DNA from: Mesodorylaimus sp. YZB2_4
Lineage: Eukaryota; Nematoda; Enoplea; Dorylaimida; Dorylaimidae
DNA length: 64,000 nt
Direction: 5' to 3'
Assembly: GCA_030248295.1 (NCBI GenBank)
Contig: JASANH010001170.1
Span: forward strand, 248,001 to 312,000
Shown: piece after piece, positions 10,756 through 22,796 of the stretch
How the letters are laid out: every line of letters starts with the position of its first letter
Position numbering within the stretch: position 1 is the first letter of the stretch
Program-made: the position numbers and the translations under genes
Notes under the pieces: model-generated
The model's database searches: none
Told to the model about the DNA's origin: nothing
What the model saw: only the letters and a program-made list of their open reading frames with translations

Positions 10756-13700
10756 ATGGCAGAAGCGTCGAAACGATTATCGACAGACAGCGAAGGTACG
10801 ATTTTCTTCTCAGGTTTCGACTCCTTTGAGGCCGCATGGCTTCAAATGGGGATATAAATGAGTAAGGTTGTTGTAGCTATGTAAAATGCTGCCACACGAA
10901 AGTAGGCCCTTGTATTCGTTATGAAGGAAAATATAGTACGGAACGTAGGTCCGATTTTGATTCCAAGTCTCCCACACCCGTCGACAAGAACTTAGACTCC
11001 GAGCCAGTATACAAAATTCAGGCTCTAAATTCCGTTCAAAGTTAGGCTACGTTCTTTAACGTGGTTTAACACTGGATTTTTGTGATTTCAGCCTTGTGCC
11101 AGCAGTTGGACGATGCCGTTGTGAAAGATGCTTTGAGCAGTGTAAGCAAGTACTTTTTTGCGTCAAACTTGAATTGGCCCCATAATTAAAAAACTTTCCT
11201 CTCCTTCTCTCACCATGACTATTGGTTTGTCCCGATGGTGCCGGACGTACATGTTCACGATTTGCATGGTCTTTCATTGTGGAACCTTTTAAACTGTTTC
11301 AGGGCTTGGATCTCCGAGCTTATTCCAAGCAAATCGAAGAACAACTGAAAGGCGTGCAGCACGAAGCTGTGAAAGCATGTAAGGGGTTGATTCGAATTGT
11401 TACGATGCCTTCAGAAACATATGCAAAACTTGAGCCTTGAGCGGGATTCGAACCCCCGCCTCTGGTATTCCACTGTAAGTACGGACGCTGAATCGCAATC
11501 TCGCTCAGACTGACAATTAGATTCAAGTTTTTGTATATATTTCTGAACGTAATCTCATAATGGGCCTCTTTTTATTCAAAATTTACACGGCTTCTTGTTT
11601 CAGATATTAAAGAAGCTGGAAGTATTGCTCTCCTGCATCAGGAAATCAGTGGCTGCGATGAAATACTGCAGGTGAGAGGAATATCAATTATTTTTTGCTG
11701 AAAAAGGTAGAGAATGCTGTCCTTATTGTAGAGAATGGAAGAGATGCTGTCGAAGTTCCAAGGAGATCTGGGCACGATCAGTAACGAGATACAAACATTG
11801 CAGGAGCAGTCAGTGTTGATGAATATTAAATTGAAGAATAGACAGGTAAAAATAATGTTTAAAATTAAATTTAAATTGGTAATGATTGACTCTGCGTCTG
11901 TTTTAGGCTTTGCGTAGCGAGCTGTGCCAATTTGTGGACGAAATGGTTGTTCCGACGCAAATGATTAGGTAAAAACTTTTGTTGATTTTCGTATAGGCCG
12001 GTCAGCGGTCTAACTGTTTTTGAGGACAATATTGGAAGTTCCGGTGACTGAGCGCGATTTTTTGGAACAATTGCACGAACTGCAACATAAAATCAGCTTC
12101 GTCAAAGAGCAATCATTCCGAGAAGCGCGGGCTTGTAATGATGTGATCAAAGTGTTGGAGGAGTTGAAGATTAAAGTAAGGTGTGGCCAGAAGGTTTGTG
12201 AGATTATTATAACGGAAGTTTATTTTAGGCAATCGAAAAGATTCGGGAATTTTTGCTGTTGAAAATTAGCCAATTTCGGAAACCATTGACTAATTATCAA
12301 GTGACGCAGAACACCTTGTTGAAGCTGAGGTAAGTACAATTGTGTGTTGATGGGGTTTACATAGAATCAGACTGTGTGGTCTTCATTCTAGGTTTTTCTA
12401 CGAATTCTTACTGGCAAATCAACGAGAGATCGCCAAGGAAGTCAGCGACGAGTATGTGGATACGATGAGCAAAGTTTTCTACTCTTACTTTAAAACTTTG
12501 GCTGGGCGATTGATGAAACTTCAGGTTAGTAAAGGAGGGGGACACGGCATCGCAGTCCCCAATCTGTTTTGTCATTTTAGCTGGACGATGGTGCCTCGAA
12601 AGAAGATTTACTCGGAGCCGAAGATATGGCGAGAGTATCGAGTCTATTTTCTACCAAGCCAAACGTTCGTAGTCGAGCTACCGTCTTCACGTTGGGCACC
12701 AGAGATCGGGTGTTGACTGAAGATTTGGAATCCGATTGCATCGTACCGCATATGTCTGACCAGGCGAATCAAAAAGCAAGAATCCTGTCCATTGCGTATG
12801 AACTGTTTTAATTCGTTGTATTTTTTAGTTTCAATTTGAAGCGCTTTTTCGAAGTTTGCAATATGCGTTGGTGGATAATGGATGTCGAGAATATTTATTT
12901 TTGAACGATTTTTTCATGGCGACGGGAAAACTATTAATGGAATTGTTTAATTTGGTTATGGGAAAGGCTTTAGTCACGGTTGTGGTAAGTTTATATTTGG
13001 GCTTACGATTAAATTTGTTAGTGAGAGTATCGATTGATCGACAAACATAGATTGATCGATAACAAACATCGATTGATTGATAACAAATATCGATTGATCA
13101 ATAGTGACTATAAACAGAGTTCGACAAAGTCTCGGTTCTCTGTTTACTATTATGATTTTGTCGAAAAGGAGTATTGATAAAGCTCTGAAGTTTTAGAAAT
13201 CAGTGGAAACGTACACGACGTCCAGTTACGATTGCATCGGGCTGCTCCTGTGTATTCATATTATTTATCGATATCAAGCCGTGTGTCGAAAACGTAACGT
13301 TCCTGCACTGGATCAGTAAGTGGGTTGTTATGTCATGCATAAAAGAGGATGATGTCGGTGCTAATTTTTCAGGCATTTCGATACGTTGTTGCAAATGTTA
13401 TGGCCTCGTTTAAGTATGGTCATGAAAATGAATATCGATAGCGTACGGACTGCTGATGCAGCCAAAGTTTCGACTAATGACACTAGACCACATTATGTAA
13501 GAAGGTATTTTTTGTGTCGAATTTTGATTTTTCAATTGTCGATTTCAGATTGTGAGGCGGTACGCCGAATTTGCATCCGCCCTGGTGGCCATTAATGCGA
13601 CGATGCCTGACGATCGATTGCAACAATTATTGAATCATTTGCAAGCAGAAATAGAAAGTTTGTTGATTCGATTATCCAATCCGCTGAGAGAAAAGAAGCA

Positions 13701-14880
13701 ACAGTTGATATTTCTTATCAATAATTACGATGTGATTTTGTCCATATTTTCGGTAAGGAGGGGATTTTTGGCGAGGCCTGGATGCTGAGAGGGTTGGGTA
13801 ATTTTGCCGCCATTTTTCAAATTTGAATTTTTGACGGCTAAATTGCATTTTTGATGCTTTGCGCAAAAAGGGCATGCCCAAGTGTCGTTTGCAGCGAAAG
13901 TGCATTTGTTTTTTGAATTGATTATCTTAGGGTAGGGGTAAAAGTGGCGGAGGGCGTACCGCATAGCTTTTTAGCCAGCGGGGGTGTTTCGAAGTGCATA
14001 AATGGATGGAGCTTGATGTAAGTTTTTGTAGCTGATGTTTCTGTTTAGGAACGAGTTTCGGACGAGTCGGTGGAAGTGCAGAGTTTCAAAGAATTGTTAC
14101 AAACCAATTCGGCCATATACATCGAGGAAATCTTGTTTTCGCATTTCGAGGCACTGATGAATTTCGTCAAGGAGTGCGAGACTTTGATGGAACAAGGGCA
14201 CAATGAATTGCTCAAGAGATACAGTGGTAAGTGAATGGGTCACTTCAGCAGGCTAGGTCGGAGGATTGTCCTTTTTCCTGTGCGTAGGGTCTTGCAAGTG
14301 GTCATATCATGTCATATTTTATCCATAGCCAAGCACTATACTGCGTCCTCGAGGGCTAGGGAACACATATTTGACAATCCTTTTGTAGGAATTGTAACAA
14401 CAGATTTACCAAGTGTTAGAATAATCATCGGGCGTAGACTGTCATACATACTGCTTTTTGGTGACAGACCTCCGAACATGCGTTTTGCGGTTGTAGGACA
14501 GAACTAGACTTGGTGTGGGTTGTAAACTCGTCTTTCTTTTTTAGATAAAGCTGCAAAAATAGTGCGTTCGTTCAGCGCTGATTGGAAACGAGCCATAGAG
14601 AACATCAATAAAGAAGTAATAGCCAGTTTTCCCAACTTCCATAACGGGACAAACATACTGCAGGTAGGGAACTGGTTTGATTCACACCCTGTGAAAACCG
14701 CTTGCTCCAACACGAGAGCTGTGCTCATTTTAGAACGCGCTAACGCAGCTGATTCAATACTATCACCGCTTCAACAAGGCTCTCAGTCACCCAGCATTCG
14801 CCGGGTGTTCAGCGAGGAACGAATTGGTCAATATCCATACGATTATGGTGGAAGTAAAAAAGTATAAGCAGGTGTTTTAA
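10756..14880 (+). CDS. VPS52: VPS52, GARP/EARP tethering-complex subunit
   Basis: Golgi- and endosome-associated coiled-coil tether that acts in endosome-to-TGN retrograde transport (GARP) and endocytic recycling (EARP). Around sixteen short exons start with MAEASKRLSTDSE. Blocks in order: GLDLRAYSKQIEEQL, EAGSIALLHQEISGCDEIL, MEEMLSKFQGDLGTISNEI, LRSELCQFVDEMVVP, FLEQLHELQHKISFVKEQ, LTNYQVTQNTLLKLRFFYEF, LFRSLQYALVDNGCREYLF, RYAEFASALVAIN, LREKKQQLIFLINNYDVIL, and the C-terminal HPAFAGCSARNELVNIHTIM. These follow VPS52 along its full length, including the N-terminal coiled coil and C-terminal helical bundle. The 3' end is convergent with SURF4 (243 bp apart). Introns hold a tandem repeat and a family B SINE-like copy. 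Confidence 0.95.
11390..11520 (-). repeat. tRNA-derived SINE fragment (B-box motif)
   Basis: Read on the minus strand, positions 11444-11454 give GGTTCGAATCC, an exact match to the Pol III B-box consensus, flanked by complementary GGCGGGG / CCCGC bases that mimic a T-arm. Upstream bases do not form a convincing complete cloverleaf. In a VPS52 intron. Confidence 0.5.
13028..13104 (+). repeat. Minisatellite, 20-21 bp unit, about 3.7 copies
   Basis: Tandem copies of a unit resembling TCGATTGATCGATAACAAAC in a VPS52 intron. The units differ by a few substitutions and one base of length. The same ATCGATTGATCGAT core appears once at about 10692, 65 bp upstream of the VPS52 start codon. Confidence 0.85.
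14308..14382 (+). repeat. Dispersed repeat, family B copy
   Basis: Shares nearly all of about 75 bases with the reverse complement of 57666-57736, including TTTATCCATAGCCAAGCACT, CTCGAGGGCT and GGAACACATATTTGAC. It lies in a VPS52 intron; its mate lies in an intron of the helical-protein gene in inverted orientation. Confidence 0.8.
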
Positions 14881-15123
14881 AAAAATATTTATTCTCCCGC
14901 CTCGTGTCAACTTCATAGTAAAAATCAGTACTCATAAAACCAGTACTTGGCGATCGTCTGAGAAAGCAGAACAGAAAGTAGGACCCATATCTCGTCGATT
15001 ACAAAAACCGTACGTGACCAACCCAGCTTACTACACTAACAGTACAAGCATTAGGTAAACGCCGCGCTGTAGAAAAATTTTAAATCAAAATCCTAAGGTA
15101 GTATGATTTGGAAAAAGGATGTT

Positions 15124-16179
15124 TTACCATCGTTTCTTGTGTTCGTCCATGCTGACGCCGCCTGGTCCGAATGCAACGACCAAGAGTAAACCGCCGATGA
15201 CGGACATGGTTTGGAAGAAGTCGTACTTCATAAAATCGCGATAATAACGATCGGAAGGTATCATCCACCAGTGATTGAGATAAATGTTCAACAGGCTTAG
15301 CCAGGTGACCAATACCAGAGCCGATAATTTGGTCTTGTATCCAACCATGATCAACGTCATCAAGACGCCACCGACCAACAGTTCGACCACGCGGATGAAG
15401 GTCATTTCGAAACGCATGAGCGACAAGAACATGAATACCAACAAAATGCGACCAGCCAAGAGCATGAACGATTTGGGGCGATTCGTGTCCGACACTTGAG
15501 GTACGCCAGCAAACAGCGAACGATGCTCCTCGCGAGTTTCGGCCAACAGTAGCAGCAAGCCACCGCCAACTGCGACGTTCCTGAAAGAGAAAGGGAGATG
15601 AGGAGTCGGGATGGGGTACTGTGCAAATTGAGCTATAATATATATTAAAAGAGGCGATCTGACTCGCAATCAGTAAAAAGTGCCAGAAAATCTTACCTGG
15701 CTAGAAATTTCGGATCAAAAATAATGCGATAAGCGACAGTTTGCAAAACGACGATACCAGCCAAAACGATGCAAGCGATAGCTACTTGTTTTCGTATCAA
15801 AATCATAGCGCACGGGATCAGCTGACCGAAGAAATTGGTGAGTACGAAACAAGTTGCCAGGAACATTCCGCAGCCCCACGTATCGTTCATGAAATCCCGT
15901 TGATCCTTCCATTGGAACCACATTCGAACACCGTCTTCTAGAAACGTGGAAACGAGACAGAAATGAGCCACGTGAGGCAAAATATGTTTGGTACGGCGGA
16001 GAATCTGGAAAAAGGATGAGGTTATATTGAGCATCGCACCTGACACGAGATAAACAACGATGCACTGCACACGTACAGTCTTATCAATTAACAACCCAAG
16101 AAAATCAATTTGAAAATCTTACTTCGTCCGCGACATCTTCGGCTTTGCTTAACAATTCTTTTTGCTGTGGTCGGATCAT
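15124..16179 (-). CDS. SURF4: SURF4, ER cargo receptor
   Basis: Multi-pass early-secretory-pathway membrane protein (yeast Erv29 family) that recruits soluble cargo into COPII vesicles. Start [19 protein letters not shown] at 16179 (exon 16123-16179), then [99 protein letters not shown] and the end [10 protein letters not shown]. The dilysine-type C-terminus (KK near the end) fits the COPI retrieval signal of the family. About 270 aa, as usual. It is divergent from the LAP1-like gene across about 400 bp. Confidence 0.95.
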
Positions 16180-16582
16180 TGCGCAGAAATACAAACAATT
16201 CAGTAAATTTGGTGACAAATAATTAGAAAAATCAACCCGGATCACGGTAATCGAAGACTGCGCTTTTGCTGCTGGAGGGCGTCTACTCCTGGAGGCGCAC
16301 GGCTAACAGAATAATTTATTCATCGTGTGAGAGGTTATTTGAAAAAAAGCAGTATATTACTGATTTTTCAAAAATGTATGGTCTCTGAGGCTTTTTTTAC
16401 GGGTTTTAATGAGATTACTACAAAAAAGTCACTCTGGATTGGGTGAATGCTTTGGCGACTGTTCACGGTTTTACACAGTTATTCTGTTAGCCGTGTGCGA
16501 ACTTTGCTTCAGCTTTGAACACGTGGAGCTCGTGAGCTCGTCAGCTGAATTATATTACGCTCTTTAGGCTTAAAACATTTCG
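16180..16582. promoter_or_regulatory. Divergent intergenic region between SURF4 and the LAP1-like gene
   Basis: About 400 bp separate two opposite start codons, so both promoters should be here. AT-rich stretches and an inverted pair GCGCACGGCTAACAGAATAA (16297-16316) / TTATTCTGTTAGCCGTGTGC (16479-16498) are visible; the arms are near-perfect complements about 160 bp apart. Role unknown. Confidence 0.5.
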
Positions 16583-18051
16583 ATGTCGGAGAGAAATCCA
16601 TATGCAAAGTTGAGCGAGCAGGCACATCAGCTAGCTCGTGGTGGAATTCGCGATTTGAACGATTCAACTCGAACTCGATTTGACGATTCTATTTCGTCGC
16701 ACGATGGCGAAGAGGGACTCAAAGACGATGCAAGTGGCGACGAGTCACTCCGCAAGGATGATCCCGTAAGCAAAGGGACAAGGAGCAAATCGAGCGAAAG
16801 GAGATCGGACATATTCCGTGGATACATTCCAGAATCTGTGGGTTGGTAAGTTTGAAGCTTTGGGCGGTTGTGGGGCACTGGAGTTCCATGTTTGGTCCCG
16901 ATTTAGACAAAGCAGAACTAAACATGCGGTTTGGATTTTTGAAATGACATCACTCACTGACCATTTTGTGCCGGTGTGTTGTTCAACCTTGAGATATGGA
17001 GTTCAAATCGATGCCTCTAATTAGCCTAATTTTTAGGGATGATTCTCCACCGCATGATTCTGGAGTAAGACATCGACAAGAAGGCAGTGCACGGACCCCG
17101 CAAGGACGATATTATGACACTGTGCATCCCCGCCGCTCGCCTCCTCAAAGAGCCGCGTATGCCGAAGATGATTGGCGCGATTGGGCGACCGATCCTAAGA
17201 TTCTCGTCATCGGTGTTATAGTTGTCGCTTTGCTTCTCCTCTACGCCTTCCGTACTCCTTCCACTAAAGACCGCGAGGTGTCTGTGCCAAAGAAATCCAT
17301 GGCGGATTTATTCGTTAGCGAAGCGAAAAAATTGCAAAAGACGACGAATCAAAGTCCACGACTGTGGTCGACAATTCTATCTGCAGCTAAAGCTGTATTC
17401 AATCGATTTAATGCGACTGATGGCGAATTAAATTTGGAGAAATCGATTGGCGAAAGATCACCGGCTGTTATTCTATTTGTGGGAGATGAAGAAAACGAAA
17501 AAAGCCTTGCAGCCTCGTTTTGCCTCGTGAAAAAATTAGCCAACATTACATCAGTCGTATTCTCGATTGGAAAGGGTTATCGTTCGGGTTTCTTGGATGT
17601 GGATGGTTCGGATTTTTCGAATGAAAACGGAGGAAAGAACGATGCAAAGAAATTATTGGAAACAAAATTAGACGGGTATTTGACAAAGAAGAATGAAAAT
17701 CCAGTTGTCGTGTTACGAAATGTTCATCGCCTCTCGTCGGAAGCAGCTTTGATCTTACACGCCTATTGCGACAATGAAAACGCACCCTTGAAAGAAGCTA
17801 TATACTTTTTGGCTGTAGATTGTGGAAATGATCGCGAGATCAATTCTACAATCGATTCGATCGATGACGAACCAAAACCCATTCCCATATCGAATACTAG
17901 TGAAAAAGATTGGGACCACGTGGCTGAAACGTGCTTACGAAGAAGGTGGCTGGAAAGAGGAAATCTGAGTGTTGACAAGATTGCACCAATATTGTCTAGA
18001 ATAGCCAACAATATTGTATTTGTGCTTCCGGAATCGAAAATTGAATGTTGA
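16583..18051 (+). CDS. TOR1AIP: Torsin-activating LAP1/LULL1-like nuclear envelope protein
   Basis: Type II single-pass membrane protein of the TOR1AIP (LAP1/LULL1) family, whose lumenal domain activates the AAA+ ATPase torsin. Two exons, 16583-16845 and 17037-18051, give 425 aa. The N-terminal half is acidic, charged and disordered (nucleoplasmic or cytosolic). A membrane segment ILVIGVIVVALLLLYAF follows at about residue 145. The lumenal domain shows AVILFVGDEENEKSLAASF, DVDGSDFS, NPVVVLRNVHRLSSEAALIL and HAYCDNENAPLKEAIYFLAV, which match the RecA-like LAP1 fold (CDHENAAYKDV in vertebrates). No torsin gene is seen in the window. The family call is good; LAP1 versus LULL1 cannot be separated. 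Confidence 0.85.
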
Positions 18052-18213
18052 TCTCGAAGTTTTGATTTTTGTAGTAAAGGAATGTGATAATCAGAAGTGG
18101 ATTTTGTGGTTTTTAAAGGTTTTGACCAGTCGTATTGACTTAACTCTGTACGTATCTAATGTGTGTCTTCATCTGACTGTCTGCTATGATTGAACGAAGT
18201 TTGTTTTTGGAGA

Positions 18214-20319
18214 ATGCCTTGGATCCAAGAAACAGAGAGGACGTGGTTTCATCGATTTTGCTGCCGCGTCTTGAAAGCCGGGCCAATTCCGAAGCACGTG
18301 GCATTCATAATGGACGGAAACCGGAGGTACGCTCGGAGGCATGCTATGAAAACAATTTTGCAAGGACATTCAATGGGCTTCGAGACATTGGCCAAGGTAA
18401 GTTGGAGTTTGAAATGTTGCCGGTGGATTGGGTCGTCAGTGAAAAGGGACTTGAATCAGTGGGTTGCAGAGACTGGGGCCTCTGATTATAGATTAACTGA
18501 TAGCCTTACCCGGTAGTGTAATGTTGCAACCATGGAGTAGGTCGAAAGACTTGGTTAGATGGTTTGGGTCTCGGTGCGCAGCACTTTCCATTAGTATGGA
18601 CCCAGTCGCCTTGGCTTTATAGCACCTATTCCGGTTCCATGCCAGTTGTTTCAATGATCAAGAAGGCTCACGTCAGTTGGGTGCCCCCCCCCCCCCGATG
18701 GTCTGCGATACGTGCTAGCATGCGTAGGAGTAATCTTTCCATGTGCAGTATGAGAATGTAAGGTAGGGACTGGTCCCGTGGGGGCTGGGTCGGCTAAAAA
18801 GTTGCCTAGGATCCACCCTGTGCATGTCGCACCCCTAAGTGGGGTCTCATTGAAAAGGCCGGCTCTAAAGTCTGATAAGAGACCCCCGTAACCCTGAGAA
18901 AAAACCGGCAAAGCTCGCAGGCAGGTGCTATTGTCGAACGGGTTTTCGTAAAAAAAAAGCTGAAAATATGGTTTATTCTTCAAATTTAAAAATGGGTTAA
19001 TTTGCAAATGATCTCCTGACTCCCTCAGCATCCGAACTATGCCCATTCGTGACCTTATCATTTTCAGACTTTAGAATGGTGTCGGGATTTGGACATTACC
19101 GAAGTGACTGTGTACGCCTTCAGTATTGAAAACTTCAAACGTTCCAACGACGAGGTGAACGGGTTGATGGATTTGGCCAGAGATAAATTCAAGGAGCTCT
19201 TGAAAGAAAAGTCAGTCACTCTTTTTTCTGTCTCTTTTTGTACTCACCAGCTAATTTTTCTCATGTTTTTTTTCAGAGAGCAAATTGAGAAATATGGCGT
19301 TCGTTTTCGCTTTTTTGGAAACTCCTCTTTGTTGCCTTTGGATATTCAACGATTAATGGCCGAGATCGAAATGTTGTCAATGCATAACAATAGGTATGGG
19401 GCGATGAGTGGATTAGGGCTCAGGCTTCAGTCTGCCCATCGGGAGGTCCTGCGGATTTCGTCTCAGTGAGTTTCAACAACTGACTGTGAGTGGTGTGCAC
19501 TAGCCAACTGTCGACCTAACTTTAAAAAGCAAGTAGGCATCTAAGGACTACTTCAACGAGGTGCCCGTTCGAGTGCTCGGACAAGTGCAGAAGTAGCTTC
19601 AAGCTTCAGGGCTGATGCTGGATTGCTGCTCGTATACTACCAAGAACAGTACTTTTTAGAGCTTTCCTGAATGTTTGCATCGCCTACACGTCTCAGGATG
19701 AAATCGGACGAGCGTTAGCGGATGTGGCGAGAGGAGTGCAGGATGGGTTACTGGCACCTGGGTACGTGCAGTGTGATCGTCGAGGGCTTCAGGAAATGAA
19801 ACTGTTTTTTATAATAGAGATGTGGATGAGCGATTGATTGATCGCTGCTTGGATTCAAGGCATTCACCGAATCCAGATTTGCTTATACGTACGAGCGGTG
19901 AACTACGATTTAGCGATTTCCTTTTATGGCAGGTGAGCATGGGAATGTTTCAAACTGATCGCAGTTTTAGTGGAAATTCTATTTCGTTTTAGTGCTCACA
20001 TTCATGCGTCTATTTTGACGACGTTTTGTGGCCTGACTATTCATTTAGCAACCTCTGCTTCGCCATTCTTCATTATCAGAGAAGTATCAATTCGTTAAAT
20101 GTGCGTGTTCTGAGTTAGTTTTCCAATCAGGAGGCGTCTCATTGTCTTGTTTTTCAGAAAATCAAGGCTTATCACTCTCAATTGGCGGACCAAGCGGATG
20201 AAAAATTGGATGCCAGAGAAATTGAGGCGATACGTAAAAGAAAAGAAAACTTTCTAAGCCATTTGGAAGAAGAAAAATTGAATGTGTTGCGATCGCTTTG
20301 TGCTGGCGAATCTGGGTAA
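18214..20319 (+). CDS. DHDDS: Dehydrodolichyl diphosphate synthase catalytic subunit
   Basis: cis-Prenyltransferase that makes the polyprenyl diphosphate precursor of dolichol at the ER for N-glycosylation and GPI anchors. I chose the ATG at 18214 because [16 protein letters not shown] matches the human start MSWI...; an in-frame ATG lies at 18190. Conserved parts: [18 protein letters not shown] with the catalytic Asp, [83 protein letters not shown] and LWPDYSF. A lysine- and glutamate-rich helical tail ends GESG. There is no RxG motif at the C-terminus, as expected for a DHDDS that pairs with NgBR. The first intron (18397-19067) is 671 bp and holds a 13-base C run and repeat-like sequence. 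Confidence 0.95.
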
Positions 20320-21301
20320 CCTAGGAAACGATAGAAATGATACTTAGGTACGCGTTATGCCATTTTTTAGGTCTGACAGTGAGTTATGCAGTTCATGGGT
20401 TTGTGGGGCTGCTTAGAATGTGATACAGAAGACGAATACAAATAGCCGATACAAAATGTCCGAATGTAGACGAGGGGGAGGGAGCAACTGGCCGGATAGA
20501 AGTAGATCATAAATGATGAGAATGTGCCTAAATTTTCAAAGTCAAGGACCATTTTTGGATGAGTGCGGTGGGATATCTTTTGTGATGACTCGTAAGGGCC
20601 TCGTATGTCAAGAATGGAAACCGGACGATGGACGGTCAGTGTCGCACGTTTATTACAGTGGGAGGCGTTTGTATGGACGTAGGGGAGGTGAGGGGTTGGG
20701 TGGCGACTGTCGCACTTATCACGGCGCGTGTACTCGTCTGATGACTAAAAAAGGAATGTGAGGACGGGTCGGCGAACTATACTTTAACATTGGCAATATG
20801 TCAAGCGCGACCCTTTGCAAGCAAATATGGAGATGGTGGCGCGTGACCGTTTTATTAGTTCAATTGAAGAGAAGAACAGTTGATTGCGCCAAATGGATGT
20901 TTTCTTGTGGCATGAGAAAATATTGCACAAGCGGGGGTGGGGTGGAGTGAGATGACTTGGGGATAGCTCGATGAAGGAATCTTAATGGTGTCTCGAGACA
21001 CGATTTCGAGGTCTCGAATATGAATTATTGGCGAAGTAAAGGAGACAAGTGGAGATGGATCGGTGAAGCTCGCGCAGGCGATCACTGGGCCAGTGGTCAG
21101 TGCCTGATGGGAGGGGGAGTGGTGCCCACGCTTTGTCGTCGGAAGGCGTCTTCCTGCCAGTAAGCGGTAAGATCGAGGAGAGAGGAGGGAGTGCGAAGCT
21201 ATGCCTTGCGAGCGAAGAGTGATGAGCGAAACCCGTCGGCTGGGGCAGAGAGAGTGGTGTCGAAGGTATTAGTTTGCCTGGAGTGTTTGGGGTGACTGGA
21301 G

Positions 21302-21347
21302 TATCTACTGTACCTGTGATCTGTGATCGATTACAGGTGCAGTAGAT
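21302..21347. repeat. Short hairpin, about 19-bp arms
   Basis: ATCTACTGTACCTGTGATC pairs with GATTACAGGTGCAGTAGAT with two non-Watson-Crick positions; the loop is about 7 nt. A related CATCTACTGCA follows at 21361. Confidence 0.85.
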
Positions 21348-21572
21348 TCAGTAGGTACAGCATCTACTGCACGAGTAATTGATATTGAAGTCTCTTCTGA
21401 ATCATGAACCTTACTAAGATCAGCCTTGAGTGCCCAAATAAACGACAACTGTAACTATTCTTGGAAGGTCGCATCAGACCAATCGATTTGATGTTTCAGC
21501 CGCCCCCCCCCCCCCCGAGACTTACCGTGTATCTCTTACTGTTTGGTCACTGAGGGTCCTGCGTCCCCGAAG

Positions 21573-21621
21573 GACATGGAGGTCAAATCGGGTCCTGCGT
21601 CCCCGATTTGACCTCCATGTC
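21573..21621. repeat. Perfect 20-bp inverted repeat with 9-nt loop
   Basis: GACATGGAGGTCAAATCGGG at 21573-21592 is followed by 9 nt and its exact reverse complement at 21602-21621. A 17-bp direct repeat, GGGTCCTGCGTCCCCGA, occurs at 21554-21570 and again at 21590-21606, spanning the loop. Confidence 0.97.
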
Positions 21622-22796
21622 TGACAGCCCAGCCCATACTTGGCTTCTAAATAAGTGAGTGTTCGCCTTAATTTCTTGGCTACGGTGCATCACTGGGTCA
21701 AGTCACACGTTTGTTCCTTGATTCTATTTCCTTCTTCGTTGTCTAGACACTGTGGGAAGGCGTCTTCCAAAGTTGGCAAAAACATCCAGATTCAAAAGGA
21801 CCGCCTGTGTATTATTTATACGGCATCTTGTAGCCCATTTGAACGGGCCATAGTGGGCTATTTCACCGAATATAAAGCCTGTGCGGACTTGAAGGTGTCC
21901 TCTGTCATGTCGACATGACGGCACTGTGTTCCGAGCACTGACTCCTTTTGCTTTTCTTCGTTATTCACAGTTCCCTTTTCAACTTTGCTCCTTTTCTCAA
22001 AAACTCTTGGAAATGCATTTGGCCGTGGTCAGTTATAAAGTGCACTTTATTGGTGTCTGCAGACATGGTCATCGGTGCGATTCGTCTGCTAGTCATAAAA
22101 GGGCACGAAGTAGAATTTTGTATTTGATTGGCCTGATGCAATCAGGCGTAGAAAAGTAAAGAAAACGGAGAGAGAAAGAAGAAAAGGCTCAAGGACATTT
22201 TTCATGTAGCATTACTGTAATTTGGTTTTCACTTTCCCTCGTGAGAACACGTGGCCGTGAGTTGTTGACGAAGGGGAGCCTGATCCATTTTACATATCTC
22301 CCTCCCATACGCCTGGCTCGCATCGAGACTTTTATGCAATGACCTTAGACGAGTACATTCGAACGTAAGTCGTCGTGGAACCAGCATCGGCTGGCCGAAT
22401 AATAGAAAAGAACCCGGCCATTTTGGCCAATACGAAATGCACCAGATGCGATCCGAGCCCGTCGTGGTTGATGTCCCCTTCTTATACCATGCGATGAGTT
22501 CGGAGGAGGAGGGGAGGGTTGGCCGTAGAAGGAGAGATGTGGTCGTGCCCACTTCGAGCTCACCTTTTTTCCAATAAAATCGTATAAACGTCACTATTTT
22601 ACCTTTCTCCATTTACCTCGACGGGGGTCGCGTACGATTTTCAGTTTTTGTTGAAAGTTGGTCAATATTCGCGACGAGCAACGATCTCATGGCGAGCTCC
22701 TTTTCCGCTAGGACACTGGGCTAAAACTTGTTCGGTGTATTTTTAGGGTGGATAGTTATCAAAGTTTGGAGAATTGCCATTGATCAACGGTGGGCC

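Larger units (their letters stand above)
20320..22796. other. Gene-free interval, 2.5 kb, with hairpins and SINE remnant
   Basis: No spliced gene was recognised. It contains two strong hairpins (21302-21347 and 21573-21621), a TGATGTTTCAG tag of repeat family A at about 21490 running into a 14-base C run, and AT-poor low-complexity stretches. A 127-codon minus frame at 22229-22612 has no recognisable motif. The right end probably includes the promoter and a 5' UTR exon of the MH2 gene (TTTTTAG acceptor-like at 22741). Confidence 0.5.

Noticed and set aside
11390..11520. Functional tRNA gene on the minus strand
   Set aside because: A good T-arm and B-box are present but the acceptor stem, D-arm and anticodon arm cannot be paired convincingly, so a tRNA-derived repeat is more likely.
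22229..22612. 127-codon minus-strand ORF in the 20.3-22.8 kb interval
   Set aside because: No motif, no splice-linked neighbour and odd composition; treated as chance.
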